Positions 32,901-47,914 of a stretch of DNA of 64,000 nucleotides are shown piece after piece. Position 1 is the first letter of the stretch; each line of letters opens with the position of its first letter. The notes under the pieces were generated by a model, which saw only the letters and a program-made list of their open reading frames with translations, was not told the origin of the DNA and searched no databases. The position numbers were made by a program, and so were the translations under genes. Source of the DNA: Aristolochia californica (taxonomy: Eukaryota > Streptophyta > Magnoliopsida > Piperales > Aristolochiaceae); NCBI GenBank assembly GCA_029961685.1, contig JARWKL010000001.1, positions 30,640,295-30,704,294 on the forward strand, in the 5' to 3' direction.

Positions 32901-35900
32901 GAGAGAGATAATTCCAAAAAGTGTCTGTAATTTTTAGGGATTGTAAGCTCTTTTTAGTTTTTAAATACAAGGTTTTGCAATCATCGGGAAAAGGGAGAGG
33001 CAGAGGATTTTTTACTGAGTGTTACCTCCCAATTCATAAGTCATTCCTTAAAAAAATATAGCCTGTTACGCATGATAAATCACTTTACAATCATCTATAA
33101 TAGTTAGGTCAACTTTATGACTAGTGTAAATATCTCACCGCACGTTCACAGGAGAATTTAATGTTATTCTTTTTAAAATGTTTGCATCCATAGGTGTGGA
33201 TCCATAGGTCATTTGCATCTTTAATATTTTTCAATAATGCATATCCATTTTTTGAAACATGTGCAAAAAAACTCTTTTTACAAAATTCCAGGCTGTTAGG
33301 GTTGAACTAGTGGAATTTCCAAAACTTGGATAAAAAAACTTTTGTGTTCATTTGTCGTGTGTGAATAAATGTTCTTTACCATTTTTTATTGTTTTAAATT
33401 ATTTCCATACATAAACACTAAAATTTTCATTTTGTTCTAATCTATTTGGATTTTATCACTTTTGTTGTACACGAGATGAAGGGAAAGTAAAAACTCAAGT
33501 TTTGATTTAAGAAAAAGGTATACATCTAAAATGGAAATGCACAATGTACAAAAGTAGAGAGAGATAATTCCAAAAAGTGTTAGTAATTTTTAGGGATTGT
33601 AAAATCTTTTTAGTTTATATATATATAAGGTTCTGCAATCATCGGGAAAAGGGGGAGGCGGGGGATTTTTAACTTACTGTTGACTCCCAATCCATAAGTC
33701 ATTCCTGACAAAAATAAAATCCTTTACGTATAATAATTCACTTTACAATCATCTATGATTGTTAGGTTAGATTTTTGTAAATGGGCAAAATAATGGCTTC
33801 TTTGACTCGGGTAAATATCACACCGCAGGTTCACTTGAGAATTTAATGTTATTCTCTTTAAAAGGTTTGGATCCATAGGTTATTTGCATCTTTAACTTGT
33901 TTCAAGCATGCATATCCAATTTTTAAAACATGTGAAGAATAATCTTTCTTATAAAATTCCAAGCTATTAGGGTTGAACTAGTGGAATTTTCCAAATTTGG
34001 ATAACAAAACTTTTGTGTTCATTTGTGGTGTGTGAATAAATTTTCTTTACTTACATTTGTTATTGGTTTAAATTTTTTCCATACATAAACTCTAAAATTT
34101 TCATTTTGTTCTGATCTATTTGCCTTTTATTTATTTTTTTTGTTTACGAAATAAACGGAAAGTGAAAACTCAAGTTTTGATTTAAGAAAAAAGTATACAT
34201 CATAAATGGAAATCCACAATGAACAAATGTAGAGAGAGATAATTCCAAAAAGTGTCTATAATTTTTAGGCATTGTAAATTCTTTTTAGTATTTATATATC
34301 AGGTTCTGCAATCGTTGGACAAGGGGGAGGCGGGGGATTTTTAACTGAGTGTGGACTCCCAATCCATAAGTCCTTCCTTACAAAAATATAGCCCGTTACG
34401 CATGATAAATCACTTGACAATCATCTATGATCGGTAGGTCAGCTTTTGGTAGATGGGCAAAATAATGGCTTTTTTGACTTGGGTAAATATCCCACCGCAC
34501 GTTCACTTGAGAATTTAATCTTATTCTCTTTAAATGGTTTTGATCCATAGGTCATTTGCATCTTTAATATGTTTCAACCATGCCTATCCATTTTTTAAAA
34601 CATGTGTAGAAAAATCTCTTTCTTATAAAATTCTTAGCTATTAGGGTTGAAAATGTAGAATTTCCCAAACTTGGATAACAGAACCTTTTGTGTTCATTTG
34701 TGGTGTGTGAACAAACTTTCTTTACTTACATTTGTTTATTGCTTTAAATTCTTTCCATACATAAACTCTATAATTTTCATTTTGTAGTGATCTATTTGCC
34801 TTTTATCTCTTTTTTTGTTTCCGAGATGAAGGGAAAGTGAAAACTCAAGTTATGATTTAAGAAAAAAGCATACGTATAAAATGGAAATGCACAATGCACA
34901 AATGTAGTGATAGATAATTCCAAAAAAGTGTATGTAATTTTTAGGGATTGTAAACTCTTTTTAGTTTTTATATATCTTGTTCTGTAATAGTCGGGAAAAG
35001 GGTGAGGCGGGGGATTTTTAATGAAGTGTTGACACCCAATCCATAAGTCATTTCCTACAAAAATATAGCCTGTTACGCATGATAAATCACTTTACAATCA
35101 TCTTTGATCGTTAGGTCAACTTTTTGTAAATAGGCAAAATATTGGCTTGTTTGATTCGGGTAAATATCCCACCGCACGTTTACTTGAGATTTTCATGTTA
35201 TTCTCTTTAAAAGGTTTGGATCTATAGGCCATTTGCATATTTAACATGTTTCAAGCATGCTTATCCATTTTTTAAATCAGGTGTAGAAAAATCTCTTTCT
35301 TAAAAAACTATAAGCTTTAAGGGTTGAACTAATCGAATTTCCCAAACTTGGATAACAAAAATTTTGTGTTCATTTGTGGTGCGTGGATAATTTTTATTTT
35401 TTTTACATTTGTTTATTGTGTTAAATGCTTTCCATACATAAACCCTAAAATTTTCATTTTGTTGTGATCTATTTGCCTTTTATCTCTTTTTTTGTTTACG
35501 AGATGAAGGAAAAGTGAAAACTCATGTTTTTATTTAAGAAAAAATTATATGTCCAAAATGGAAATCGACAATGCACAAATGTAGAGAGAGATAATTCCAA
35601 ATAATTTCTGTAATTTTAAGGGATTGTAAACTCTTTTTATATTTTATATATCAGGTTTTGCAACGGTCGGGATAAGGGGGAAGGCAAGGGATTTTTAACT
35701 GAGTGTTGACTCCGAATCCAAAAGTCTTTCTTTAAAAAAATATAGCCCGTTACGCATGATAAATCACTTTATAATCATCTATGATCGTTAGGTCAGCTTT
35801 TTGTAAATGGGCAAAATAATGGCTTGTTTCACTTTGGTAAATATCCCACCGCACGTTCACTTGAGAATTTAATGTTATTCTCTTTAAAAGGTTTGGATCC

Positions 35901-38900
35901 ATAGGTCATTTGAATCTTTAACATGTTTCATGCATGTCTATCCATTTTTTAAAACATGTGTAGAAAAATCTTATTCTTATAAAATTACGAGAAATTAGGG
36001 TTGAACTAGTGGCATTTCTAAACTTGGAAAACAAAAATTTTGTGTTCATTTCTGGTGTGTGAATAAATTTTCTTTACTTACATTTTTTTATTGCTTTAAA
36101 TTCTTTCCATACATAAACCCTAAAATTTACATTTTCTTGTGATCTATTTGCCTTTTATCTCTTTTTTTGTTTAGGAGATGATGGGAAAGTGAAAAATCAA
36201 GTTTTGATTTAAGAAAAAAGTATACATATAAAATGGAAATGCACAATGCACAAATGTAAAAAAAGATAATTCCAAAAAGTGTTTGTATTTTTTTGGGATT
36301 TTAAAATCTTTTTAGTTTTTATATATCTGGTTCTGCAATCGTTGGAAAAAGGGGGAGCGAGGGATTTTTAACTGAGTGTTGAGTACCAATCCATATGTCC
36401 TTCCTTACCAAAATATAGCCCGTTATGCATGATAAATCACTTGACAATCATCTATGATCGGTAGGTCAACTTTTGGTAAATGGGTTAAATAATGGCTTGT
36501 TTGACTCGGGTAAATATCCCAATGCACGTTCACTTGAGAATTTAATGGTATTCTTATTAAAAGGTTTGGACCCATAGGTCATTTGCATCTGTAACATGTT
36601 TCAAGCATGCCTATCCATTTTTTAAAACATGTGTAGAAAAATCTCTTTCTTTTAAAATTCCGAGCTATTAGGGTTGAACTAGTGGAATTTCCCAAACTTG
36701 GATAACAAAACTTTTGTGATCATTTGTGGTGTGTGAATAAATTTTCTTTACTTACATTTGTTTATTTCTTTAAATTCTTTGCATACATAAACCCTAAAAT
36801 TTTCATTTTCGTGTGATCTATTTGCCTTTTATCTCTTTTTTTGTTTACGAGATGAAGGGCAAGTGAATACTCAAGTTATGATTTAAGAAAAAAGTATATA
36901 TCTAAAATGGAAATGCACAATGCAAAAATGTAAACATAAATAATTCCAAAAAGTGTCAGTAATTTTTAGGGATTGTAAACTCTTTTTTGTTTTTATATAT
37001 AAGTTTCTACAATCGTCGGGAAAAGAAGGAGGCAGGGGATTTTTAACGGAGTGTTGACTCCCAATCCATAAGTCATTCGTTAAAAAATATAGTCTGTTAC
37101 GTGTAATAAATCACATGATGATCATCTATGATCGTTAGGTCAGATATTTGTGAAAAGGGAAAATAATGGCTTGCTTGATTCGGGTAAATATCCCAACGCA
37201 CATTCACTTGAGAATTTAATGTTATTCTCTTTAAAAGGTTTGGATCCATAGGTCATTTGCATCTTTCACAAGTTTCAAACATGCATATCCATTTTTTAAA
37301 ACATGTGTAGAAAAATCTCTTTCATATAAAATGCAGAGGTATTAGGGTTGAACTAGTGGAATTTCCTAAACTTGAATAAAAAAACTTTTGTGTTCATTTG
37401 TAGAGTGTGAAAAAATTTTCTTTACTTACATTTGTTTATTGCTTTAAATTCTTTACATTCATATACTCTAAAATTTTCATTTTGCAGTGATCTATTTGCC
37501 TTTTGTCTCTTTTTTTGTTTACAAGATGAAGGGAAAGTGAAAACTCAAGTTTTGATTTATGAAAAAAGTAGACATCTAAAATGGAAATGCACAATGCACA
37601 AATGTAGAGAGAGATAATTCCAAAAAGTGTCTGTAATTTTTAAGTATTGTAAACTCTTTTTAGTTTATATATATCAAGTTCTGCGATTATCGGGAAAAGG
37701 GGGAGACGAGTGATTTTTAACTGTGTGTTAACTCCCAATCCATAACAAAAATATTGCCCGTTACGGATGATAAATCACTTGACACTCATCTATGATAGTT
37801 AGGTCAGCTTTTTGTAAATGGGCAAAATAATGGCTTGTTTGACTCAGGAAAATAGGTCATTTGCATCTTTAACAATTTCAAGCATGCATATCCATTTTTT
37901 AAAATATGTGTAGAAAAATCTCTTTCTTATAAAATTCCGATCTTTTAGGGTTGAACAAGTGAAATTTCCAAAACTTGGATAACAAAACATTTGTGTTCAT
38001 TTGTGGTGTGTGAATAAATTTTCTTTACTTACATTTGTTTATTGCTTTCATTCTTTCCATACATAAAGTCCAAAATTTTCATTTTGTTGTGATCTATTTG
38101 CCTTTTATCACTTCTTTTTTTTACGAGAAGAAGGGAAAGTGAAAACTCAAGTTTGTATTTAAGAATAAGTATACATCTAAAATGGAAATGCACAATGCAT
38201 AAATTTTGAATGAGATAATTCCAAAAGTGTTTGTAATTTTAGGGATTGTATACACTTTTTAGTTTTTATATATCAGGTTTTGCAATCTTCGGGAAAAGGG
38301 GGAGGCAGGGGATTTTTAACGGAGTGTTGACTCCCAATCCATAAGTCATTCCATACAAAAAATTATAGCCCGTTACCCATGATAAATCACTTTACAATCA
38401 TCTATGATCGTTAGGTCATCTTTTTGTCACTGGGCAAAATAATGGCTTGTTTGACTTGGGTAAATATCCCAATGCACGTTCACTTGAGAATTTAATGTTA
38501 TTCGCTTTAAAAGGTTTAGATCCATAGGTCATTTGCATCTTTAACACGTTTCAAGCATGCCTATCCATTTTTTAAAACATGTGTAGCAAAATCTCTTTCT
38601 TATAAAATTCAGAGCTATAAGGGTTGAACTAGTGGAATTTCCCAAACTTTGATAGAAAACTTTTTGGTTCATTTGTGTGTGTTAATAAATTTTCTTTATT
38701 GCTTTAAATTCTTTCCCTACATAAACTCTAAATTTTCATTTTTTTGTGATCTATTTGTCTTTTATCTCTTTTTTTGTTTACAAGAAGAAGGAAAAGTGAA
38801 AACACAAGTTTGTATTTAAGGAAAAGGGATACATCTAAAAGGGAATTGTACAATGCAAAAATGTAGAGAGAGATAATTCCAAAAAGTGTCCGTAATTTTT

Positions 38901-41030
38901 TGGGATTGTAAACTCTTTTTAATTTTTATATATCAGGTTTTGCAATCATTGGGAAAAGGGGGAGGCGAACGATTTTTAACTGAGGTTTGACTCCCAATCC
39001 ATAAGTCATTCCTTACAAAAATATAGCCCGTTATGCATGATAAATCACTTTACAATCGTCTATGATCGTTAGGTTAGGTTATTGTAATTGGGCAAAATAA
39101 TGGCTTTTTTGACTCGGGTAACTATCCCAACACACATTCACTTGAGAATTTAATGTTATTCTCTTTAAAAGGTATGGATCCATAGGTCATTTGCATCTTT
39201 AACATGCTTCAAGCATTCATATCCATTTTAAAAACATGTGTAGAAAAATCTCTTTCTTATAAAATTCCGGACTATTAGGGTTGAGCTAGTGGAATTTCCA
39301 AAACTTGGATAAAAAAAATTGTGTTCATTTGTGGTGTGTGCATAAATTTTATTTACTTACATTTGTTTATTGCTTTAAATTGTTTCGATACATAAACTCT
39401 AAAATTTTTATTTTGTTGTAATCTATTTTCCTTTTATCTCTTTTTCTGTTTACGAGATGAAGGGAAAGTGTTGATTTAAGAAAAAAAAATATATCTAAAA
39501 TGGAAATGCACAATGCACAAATGTACAGAGAGATAATTCCAAAATTCCAAAATGTGTCTGTAATTTTTAGGAATTGTAAACTCATTTTAGTTTTTATATA
39601 TCAAGTTCTGCAATCGTCGGGAGAAGGGGGAAGGGGGAGGCGGGGGATTTTGAACGGAGTGTTGAATCCCAATCCATAAGTCATTCCTTACAAAAATATA
39701 GTATGTTATGCAAGATAAATCTCTTTACAAATATCTATGTACGTTAGCTCAGCTTTTGTAAATGGGCAAAATAATGGCTTGTTTGACTCGGGTAAATATC
39801 CCAACACACGTTCACATGAGAATTTAATGTTATTCTCTTTAAAAGGTTTGGATCCATAGGTCATTTGCATCTATAACATGTTTCAAGCATGCCTATCCAT
39901 TTTTTAAAACATGTGTAGAAAAATCTCTTTCTTATAAAATACCGAGCTATTAGGGTTGAACAAGTGCAATTTCCCAAACTAGGATAACAAAATTTTTGTG
40001 TTCATATGTGGTGTGTGAATAAATTTTATTTTCTTACATTTGTTTATTGCTTTAAATTCTTTCCATACATAAATCCTAAAATTTTCATTTTGTTGTGATC
40101 TATTTGCCTTTTATCTCTTTTTTTGTTTACGAGATGAAGGGATAGTGAAAACTCAAGTTTTGATTTAAGAAAAAAGTATGCATCTAAAAAGGAAATGCAC
40201 AATGAAGAATTATAGAGAGAGATAATTTCAAAAAGTGTCTATAATTTTTAGGGATTGTAAACTCTTTTTCATTTTTATATATCAGGTTCTTCAATCATTG
40301 GGAAAAAAGGGGGAGACGGGGGATTTTTAATTGAGTGTTGACTCCCAATCCATAAGTCTTTCCTTAAAATAATAAAGTCCATTATGCATGATAAATCACT
40401 TTACAATCATCTATGATCGTTAGGTCATCTTTTTGTAAATGGGTAAAATAATGGCTTGTTTGACTCGGGTAAATATCCCACTGCACGTTCACTTGAGAAT
40501 TTAATGTTATTATCTTTAAAAGGTTTGGATCCATAAGTCATTTGCATCTTTAACATGTTTCAAGCATGCATATCCATTTTTTAAAACAAGTGTAGAAAAT
40601 TTTATTTGTTATAAAATTCTGAGCTATTAGAGTTGAACTAGAGTAATTTCCCAAACTTAGATAACCAAACTTTTGTGTTCATTTGTGGTGTGTGAATAAA
40701 ATTTCTTTACTTACATTTGTTTATTGCTTTAAATTGTTTCCATACATAAACACTAAAATTTTCATTTTGTTGTGTTCTATTTGCCTTTTATCTCTTTTTT
40801 TTGTTTACGAGATGAAGGAAAAGTGAAAACTCAAGTTTGTATTTAAGGAAAAAGTGCACATCTAAAATGGAAATGTTCAATGCAGAAATGTAGAGTGAGA
40901 TAATTCCAAAAAGTGTCTGTAATTTTTAGGGATCATAAACTCTTTTAAGTATTTATATATCAGGTTTTGCAATCATCGGGAAAAAGAGGAGGCGGGAGAT
41001 TTTTAACTGAGTGTTGACTCCCAATCCATA
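26990..41030 (+). repeat. Higher-order unit A: 21 monomers, ~14.04 kb
   Basis: Private variants in this block recur in the same order about 14,038 bp to the right. Examples are GTTAATGGGCAACATAATGA (27,073 and about 41,111), GTCAAATGCATCTTTAACAT (27,176/41,214), a GGTATATCCCAT variant (27,778/41,818), TTTAACATAATGCATATC (28,532/42,569) and GGTTGACTACC (30,998/45,035). The spacing is constant within a few bases. The left edge lies between about 26,930 and 27,000; the right edge is where unit B starts. Confidence 0.85.
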
Positions 41031-42554
41031 ATTCATTCCTTACAAAAATATAGCCCGTTACGCATGATAAAGACCTTTACTATCATCTTTGATTCTTAGG
41101 TCAACTTTTTGTTAATGGGCAACATAATGACTTGTTTGACTCGGGTAAATATCCCACTGTACAATAACTTGAGAATTTAATGTTATTCTAAGTTAAAAGG
41201 TTTGGATCCATAGGTCAAATGCATCTTTAACATCTTTTAAGCATGCATATCCATTTTTTTAAAACATGTGTACAAAAATCTCTTTCTTATAAAATTCCAA
41301 GCAATTAGGTTTGAACTAGTGGAATTTCCCAAACTTGGATAACAAAACCTTTGTGTTCATTAGTGATGTGTGAATAAATTTTATTCACATACATTTGTTA
41401 TTGATTTAAATTTTTTCCGTACATTAACCCTAAATTTTTTTTTGTTGTGCGCTATTTGCTTTTTATCTCTTTTTTTGTTTACGAGATGAAGGGAAAGTGA
41501 AAACTTAAGTTTTGATTTCAGTAAAAAGTAAACATCTAAAATGGAAATGCACAATGCACAAATGTTGAGTGAGATAATTCCAAAAAGTTTCTATAATTTT
41601 TTGGGATTGTAACCTCTTTTTAGTTTTTATATATCAGGTTTTGCAATCTTCAGGAAAAGGGGAAGGCGGGGGATTTTTAACTGAGTGTTGACTCCCAATC
41701 CATAGGACATTCCTTACAAAAATATAGCCCATTCTGAATGATAAATCGCTTTACAATCATCTATGATCTTTGGGTTAGCTTTTTGTAAATGGGCAAAATA
41801 ATGGCTTGTTGGAGTCGGGTATATCCCATTGCACGTTCACTTGAGAATTTAATGTTTTCTGTTTAAAATGTTTGGATACATAGGTCATTTCCATCTTTAA
41901 CGTGTATCAAGCATGCATATCCATTTTTTAAAACATGTGTAGAGAAATCTCTTTTTCATAAAATTCCAAGCTATTAGGGGGTAACTCGTGGAATTTCCCA
42001 AACCTGGTTAACAAAACTTTTGTGTTTTTTTGTGGTGTATGAATAAATTTTCTTTACTTAAATTTATTATTGCTTTAAATTCTTTCCGTGCATATACTAT
42101 AAAACTTTCATTTTGTTATGCTCTATTTGCCTTTTATCTCTGTTTTTGTTTACGAGATGAAGGAAAAGCGAAAACTCAAGCTTTGATTTAAAAAAAAAGT
42201 AAACATCTAAAATGGAAATCCACGAAGCACAGATGTAGAGAGAGATAATACCAATAAGTGTCTATAATTTTTAGGGATTGTAAACTCTTTTTAGTTTTTA
42301 TATACAAGGTTTTACAATCGTCTAGCAAAGGGGGAGGCGGGGGATTTTTAACTAAGTGTTGACACCCAATCCATCAGTAATTCCTTACAAAATATAGCCC
42401 GTTATGCATGATAAATCACTTTAAAATCATCTGTGATCGTTTGGTCAGGTTTTTGTCGATCAGAAAATTAATGGCTTGTTTGACTCGGATAAATATCCCA
42501 CCGCACGTTCACATGAGAATTTAATGTTATTCCCTTTAAAAGGTTTGGATCCAT

Positions 42555-45234
42555 AGGTCATTTGCATCTTTAACATAATGCATATCTGTTTTTTAAAACA
42601 TGTGTTGAAAAATCTCTTTCTAATAAAATTTCATGCTATTCGGGTTGAACTAGTGGAATTTCCCCAAACTTGGATTCTAAAACTTTTGTGTTTATTTGTG
42701 GTATGTGAATAAATTTTCTTCACTTACATTTGTTATTGCTTTAAAATCCTTCCAAACATAAACTCTAAAATTTTCATTTTATTCTGATCTATTTGCCTTT
42801 TATCTCTCTATTTGTTTACGAGATAAAGGGAAATTGAAAACACAAGTTTTGATTTTAGAAAAAATTATACATCTAAAATGGAAATGCACAATGCACAAAT
42901 GTAGATATAGATAATTCCAAAAAGTGCCTATAATTTTTAGGGATTGTAAACTCTTTTTAGTTTTTATAAATAAGGTTTTGCAATCATCGGGAGAAGGGGT
43001 AAGCGAGGGATTTTTAACTGAGTATTGACTCCCAATCCATAAGTTATTCCTTACTAAAATATAGCCCATTACGCATGACAAATCACTTTACAATTGTCTA
43101 TGATAGTTAGGTCAGCTTTTTTTAAATGACAGAAATAATGGCTTGTTTGACTCGGGTAAATATCCACAGCATGTTCACTTGAGAATTTAATGTTATTCTC
43201 TATAAAGGGTTTGGATCCATAGGTCATTTGCATCTTTAACATGTTTCAAGCATGCATATCCATTTTTTAAAACATGTGTAGAAAATTCTCTATCTTATAA
43301 AATTCCATGCTATAAAGGTTGAACAAGTGGAATTTCAAAAACTTGGATAACAAAGCTTTTGTGTTCATTTGTGGTGTGTGAATAAATATTCTTTACTTAC
43401 ATTTGTTATTACTTTAAAGTATTTCAAAGCATAAACTCCAAAATTTTCATTTTTTTGCGATCTATTTGCCTTTTATCTCTTTTTTTGTTTATGAGATGAA
43501 GGGAAAGTGCAAACTAAATTTTTGATTTAAGAAAAAACTATATATCTAAATTGAAAATGCACAATGCATAAATATAGAGAGAGATAATTCTAAAAAGTGT
43601 CTGTAATTTTTAGGGATTGTAAACTATTTTCAGTTTTTATTTAAAAGGTTTTGCAATCGACGGGAAAAGGGGGAGGCGAGGGATTTTTATCTGAGTGTTG
43701 ACTCCCAATCCATAAGTGATTCCTTAAAAAAAATATAGCCTGTTACGCATGATAAATGACTTTACAGTCATCTAAGATTTTTAGGTAAGCTTTTTGTAAA
43801 TGGGCGAAATAATGGCTTGTTTGACTAGGGTAAATATCCCACCGCACGTTCACTTGAGAATTTAATGTTATTCTCTTCAAAAGGTTTGGATCCATAGGTC
43901 ATTTGCATCTTTAACAAAATGCATATCCGTTTTTTAAAACATGTGTTGAAAAATCTCTTTCTAATAAAATTCCAAGCTATTATGGTTGAAATTGTGAAAT
44001 TTCCCAAACTTGGTTAACAAAACTTTAGTGTTCATTTGTGCTTTATGAATAAATTTTTTTTACTTACATTTTTTATTGCTTTAAATTCTTTCCAAACATA
44101 AACTCTAAAATTTTCGTTTTTTTCTGATCTATTTGCCTTTTATCCCTTTTTTTGTTTACGAGATGAAGCGAAAGTTAAAACTCAAGTTCTGATTCATGGA
44201 AAAAGTATACATCTAAAATGGAAATGCAAAATGCACAAATGTAGTAGAGATACTTCCAAAAAGTGTCTGTAATTTGTAGAGATTGTAAAGTATTTTTATT
44301 TTTTATATACAAGGTTTTGCAATCATCGGGAAAAGGGGGAGGCCAGCGATTTTTAACTATGTGTGGACTCCCAATCCATAAGCCATTCCTTACAAAATAT
44401 ATAACCCATTACACAAGATAAATCACTTTACAATCATCTATTATCGTTAGGTCAGCATTTTGGAAATGGGCAAAATAATGGTTGTTTGACTTGGGTAAAT
44501 ATCCCACCGCACGTTCACTTGAGAATTTAATATTATTCTCTTTAAAACATTTGGATCCATAGGTCATTTGCATCTTTAACATGTTTCAAGCATGCATATC
44601 CATTTTTGAAAACATGTGTAGAAAAATCTCTTTCTTATAAAATTCCAAGCTATTGGGGTTGAACTAGTGGAATTTCCCAAACTTGGATAAGAAAACTTTT
44701 GTGTTCATTTGTGGTGTGTGAATAAATTTTCTTTACTTACATTTGTTATTGTTTGAAATTCTTTCCATACATAAACTCTAAAATTTTCATTTTGTTACGA
44801 TCTATTTGCCTTTAATCTCTTTTTTTGTTTACGAGATGAAGGAAAAGTGAAAAGTCAAATTTTGATTTAAGAAAAAAGTATATATCTAAAATAGAAATGC
44901 ACAATGGAAAAATATAGAGAGAGATAATTTCAAAAAGTATCTGTAATTTTTAGGGATTGTAAACTCTTTTTAGTTTTTATTTACAAGGTTTTCCAATCAT
45001 TGGGAAAAGGGGGAGGTGGGAGATTTTTAACAGAGGGTTGACTACCAATCCATAAGTCATTCTTTACAAAAATATGGCTTGTTACGCATGATAAATCACT
45101 TTACAATCATCTATGATTGTTAGGTCAGCTTTTTGTAAATGGGCAAAATAATGGTTTGTTTGACTCGGGTAAATATCCCACTACATGTTCACTTTAGAAT
45201 TTAATGTTATTCTCTTTAAAAGGTTTGGATCCAT
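42555..45234 (+). repeat. Left copy of a 2,680-bp four-monomer tandem duplication
   Basis: Nearly identical by eye to 45,235-47,914 at an exact offset of 2,680 bp. It includes rare variants such as CATGCTATTCGGGTTGAACT (42,632/45,312) and AAGGGGTAAGCGAGGG (42,994/45,674). Breakpoints fall inside the shared AAAAGGTTTGGATCCATAGG word, consistent with unequal exchange in register. Confidence 0.93.
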
Positions 45235-47914
45235 AGGTCATTTGCATCTTTAACATAATGCATATCTGTTTTTTAAAACATGTGTTGAAAAATCTCTTTC
45301 TAATAAAATTCCATGCTATTCGGGTTGAACTAGTGGAATTTCCCCAAACTTGGATTCTAAAACTTTTGTGTTTATTTGTGGTATGTGAATAAATTTTCTT
45401 CACTTACATTTGTTATTGCTTTAAAATCCTTCCAAACATAAACTCTAAAATTTTCATTTTATTCTGATCTATTTGCCTTTTATCTCTCTATTTGTTTACG
45501 AGATAAAGGGAAATTGAAAACACAAGTTTTGATTTTAGAAAAAATTATACATCTAAAATGGAAATGCACAATGCACAAATGTAGATATAGATAATTCCAA
45601 AAAGTGCCTGTAATTTTTAGGGATTGTAAACTCTTTTTAGTTTTTATAAACAAGGTTTTGCAATCATCGGGAGAAGGGGTAAGCGAGGGATTTTTAACTG
45701 AGTGTTGACTCCCAATCCATAAGTCATTCCTTACTAAAATATAGCCCATTACGCATGACAAATCACTTTACAATTGTCTATGATAGTTAGGTCAGCTTTT
45801 TTTAAATGACCAAAATAATGGCTTGTTTGACTCGGTTAAATATCCACAGCACGTTCACTTGAGAATTTAATGTTATTCTCTATAAAGGGTTTGGATCCAT
45901 AGGTCATTTGCATCTTTAACATGTTTCAAGCATGCATATCCATTTTTTAAAACATGTGTAGAAAAATATCTATCTTATAAAATTCGATGCTATAAAGGTT
46001 GAACAAGTGGAATTTCCCAAACTTGGATAACAAAGCTTTTGTGTTCATTTGTGGTGTGTGAATAAATATTCTTTACTTACATTTGTTATTACTTTAAATT
46101 CTTTCAAAGCATAAACTCCAAAATTTTCATTTTTTTGCGATCTATTTGCCTTTTATCTCTTTTTTTGTTTATGAGATGAAGGGAAAGTGAAAACTAAATT
46201 TTTGATTTAAGAAAAAACTATATATTTAAATTGAAAATGCACAATGCATAAATATAGAGAGAGATAATTCTAAAAAGTGTCTGTAATTTTTAGGGATTGT
46301 AAACTATTTTCAGTTTTTATTTAAAAGGTTTTGCAATCGACGGGAAAAGGGGGAGGCGAGGGATTTTTATCTGAGTGTTGACTCCCAATCCATAAGTGAT
46401 TCCTTAAAAAAAATATAGCCTGTTACGCATGATAAATGACTTTAAAGTCATCTAAGATTTTTAGGTAAGCTTTTTGTAAATGGGCGAAATAATGGCTTGT
46501 TTGACTAGGGTAAATATCCCACCGCACGTTCACTTGAGAATTTAATGTTATTCTCTTTAAAAGGTTTGGATCCATAGGTCATTTGCATCTTTAACAAAAT
46601 GCATATCCGTTTTTTAAAACATGTGTTGAAAAATCTTTTTCTAATAAAATTCCAAGCTATTATGGTTGAAATTGTGAAATTTCCCAAACTTGGTTAACAA
46701 AACTTTAGTGTTCATTTGTGCTTTATGAATAAATTTTTTTTACTTACATTTTTAATTGCTTTAAATTCTTTCCAAACATAAACTCTAAAATTTTCGTTTT
46801 TTTCTGATCTATTTGCCTTTTATCCCTTTTTTTGTTTACGAGATGAAGCGAAAGTTAAAACTCAAGTTTTGATTCATGGAAAAAGTATACATCTAAAATG
46901 GAAATGCAAAATGCACAAATGTAGTGAGAGATACTTCCAAAAAGTGTCTGTAATTTGTAGAGATTGTAAAGTATTTTTATTTTTTATATACAAGGTTTTG
47001 CAATCATCGGGAAAAGGGGGAGGCCAGCGATTTTTAACTATGTGTGGACTCCCAATCCATAAGCCATTCCTTACAAAATATATAACCCATTACACAAGAT
47101 AAATCACTTTACAATCATCTATTATCGTTAGGTCAGCATTTTGGAAATGGGCAAAATAATGGTTGTTTGACTTGGGTAAATATCCCACCGCACGTTCACT
47201 TGAGAATTTAATATTATTCTCTTTAAAACATTTGGATCCATAGGACATTTGCATCTTTAACATGTTTCAAGCATGCATATCCATTTTTGAAAACATGTGT
47301 AGAAAAATCTCTTTCTTATAAAATTCCAAGCTATTGGGGTTGAACTAGTGGAATTTCCCAAACTTGGATAAGAAAACTTTTGTGTTCATTTGTGGTGTGT
47401 GAATAAATTTTCTTTACTTACATTTGTTATTGTTTGAAATTCTTTCCATACATAAACTCTAAAATTTTCATTTTGTTACGATCTATTTGCCTTTAATCTC
47501 TTTTTTTGTTTACGAGATGAAGGAAAAGTGAAAAGTCAAATTTTGATTTAAGAAAAAAGTATATATCTAAAATAGAAATGCACAATGCAAAAATATAGAG
47601 AGAGATAATTTCAAAAAGTATCTGTAATTTTTAGGGATTGTAAACTCTTTTTAGTTTTTATTTACGAGGTTTTCCAATCATTGGGAAAAGGGGGAGGTGG
47701 GAGATTTTTAACAGAGGGTTGACTACCAATCCATAAGTCATTCTTTACAAAAATATAGCCTGTTACGCATGATAAATCACTTTACAATCATCTATGATTG
47801 TTAGGTCAGCTTTTTGTAAATGGGCAAAATAATGGTTTGTTTGACTCGGGTAAATATCCCACTACATGTTCACTTTAGAATTTAATGTTATTCTCTTTAA
47901 AAGGTTTGGATCCA
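45235..47914 (+). repeat. Right copy of the 2,680-bp four-monomer tandem duplication
   Basis: The counterpart of 42,555-45,234. Differences are scattered single bases and one small indel, far fewer than between neighbouring monomers. This marks it as the youngest event visible in the array. Confidence 0.93.
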
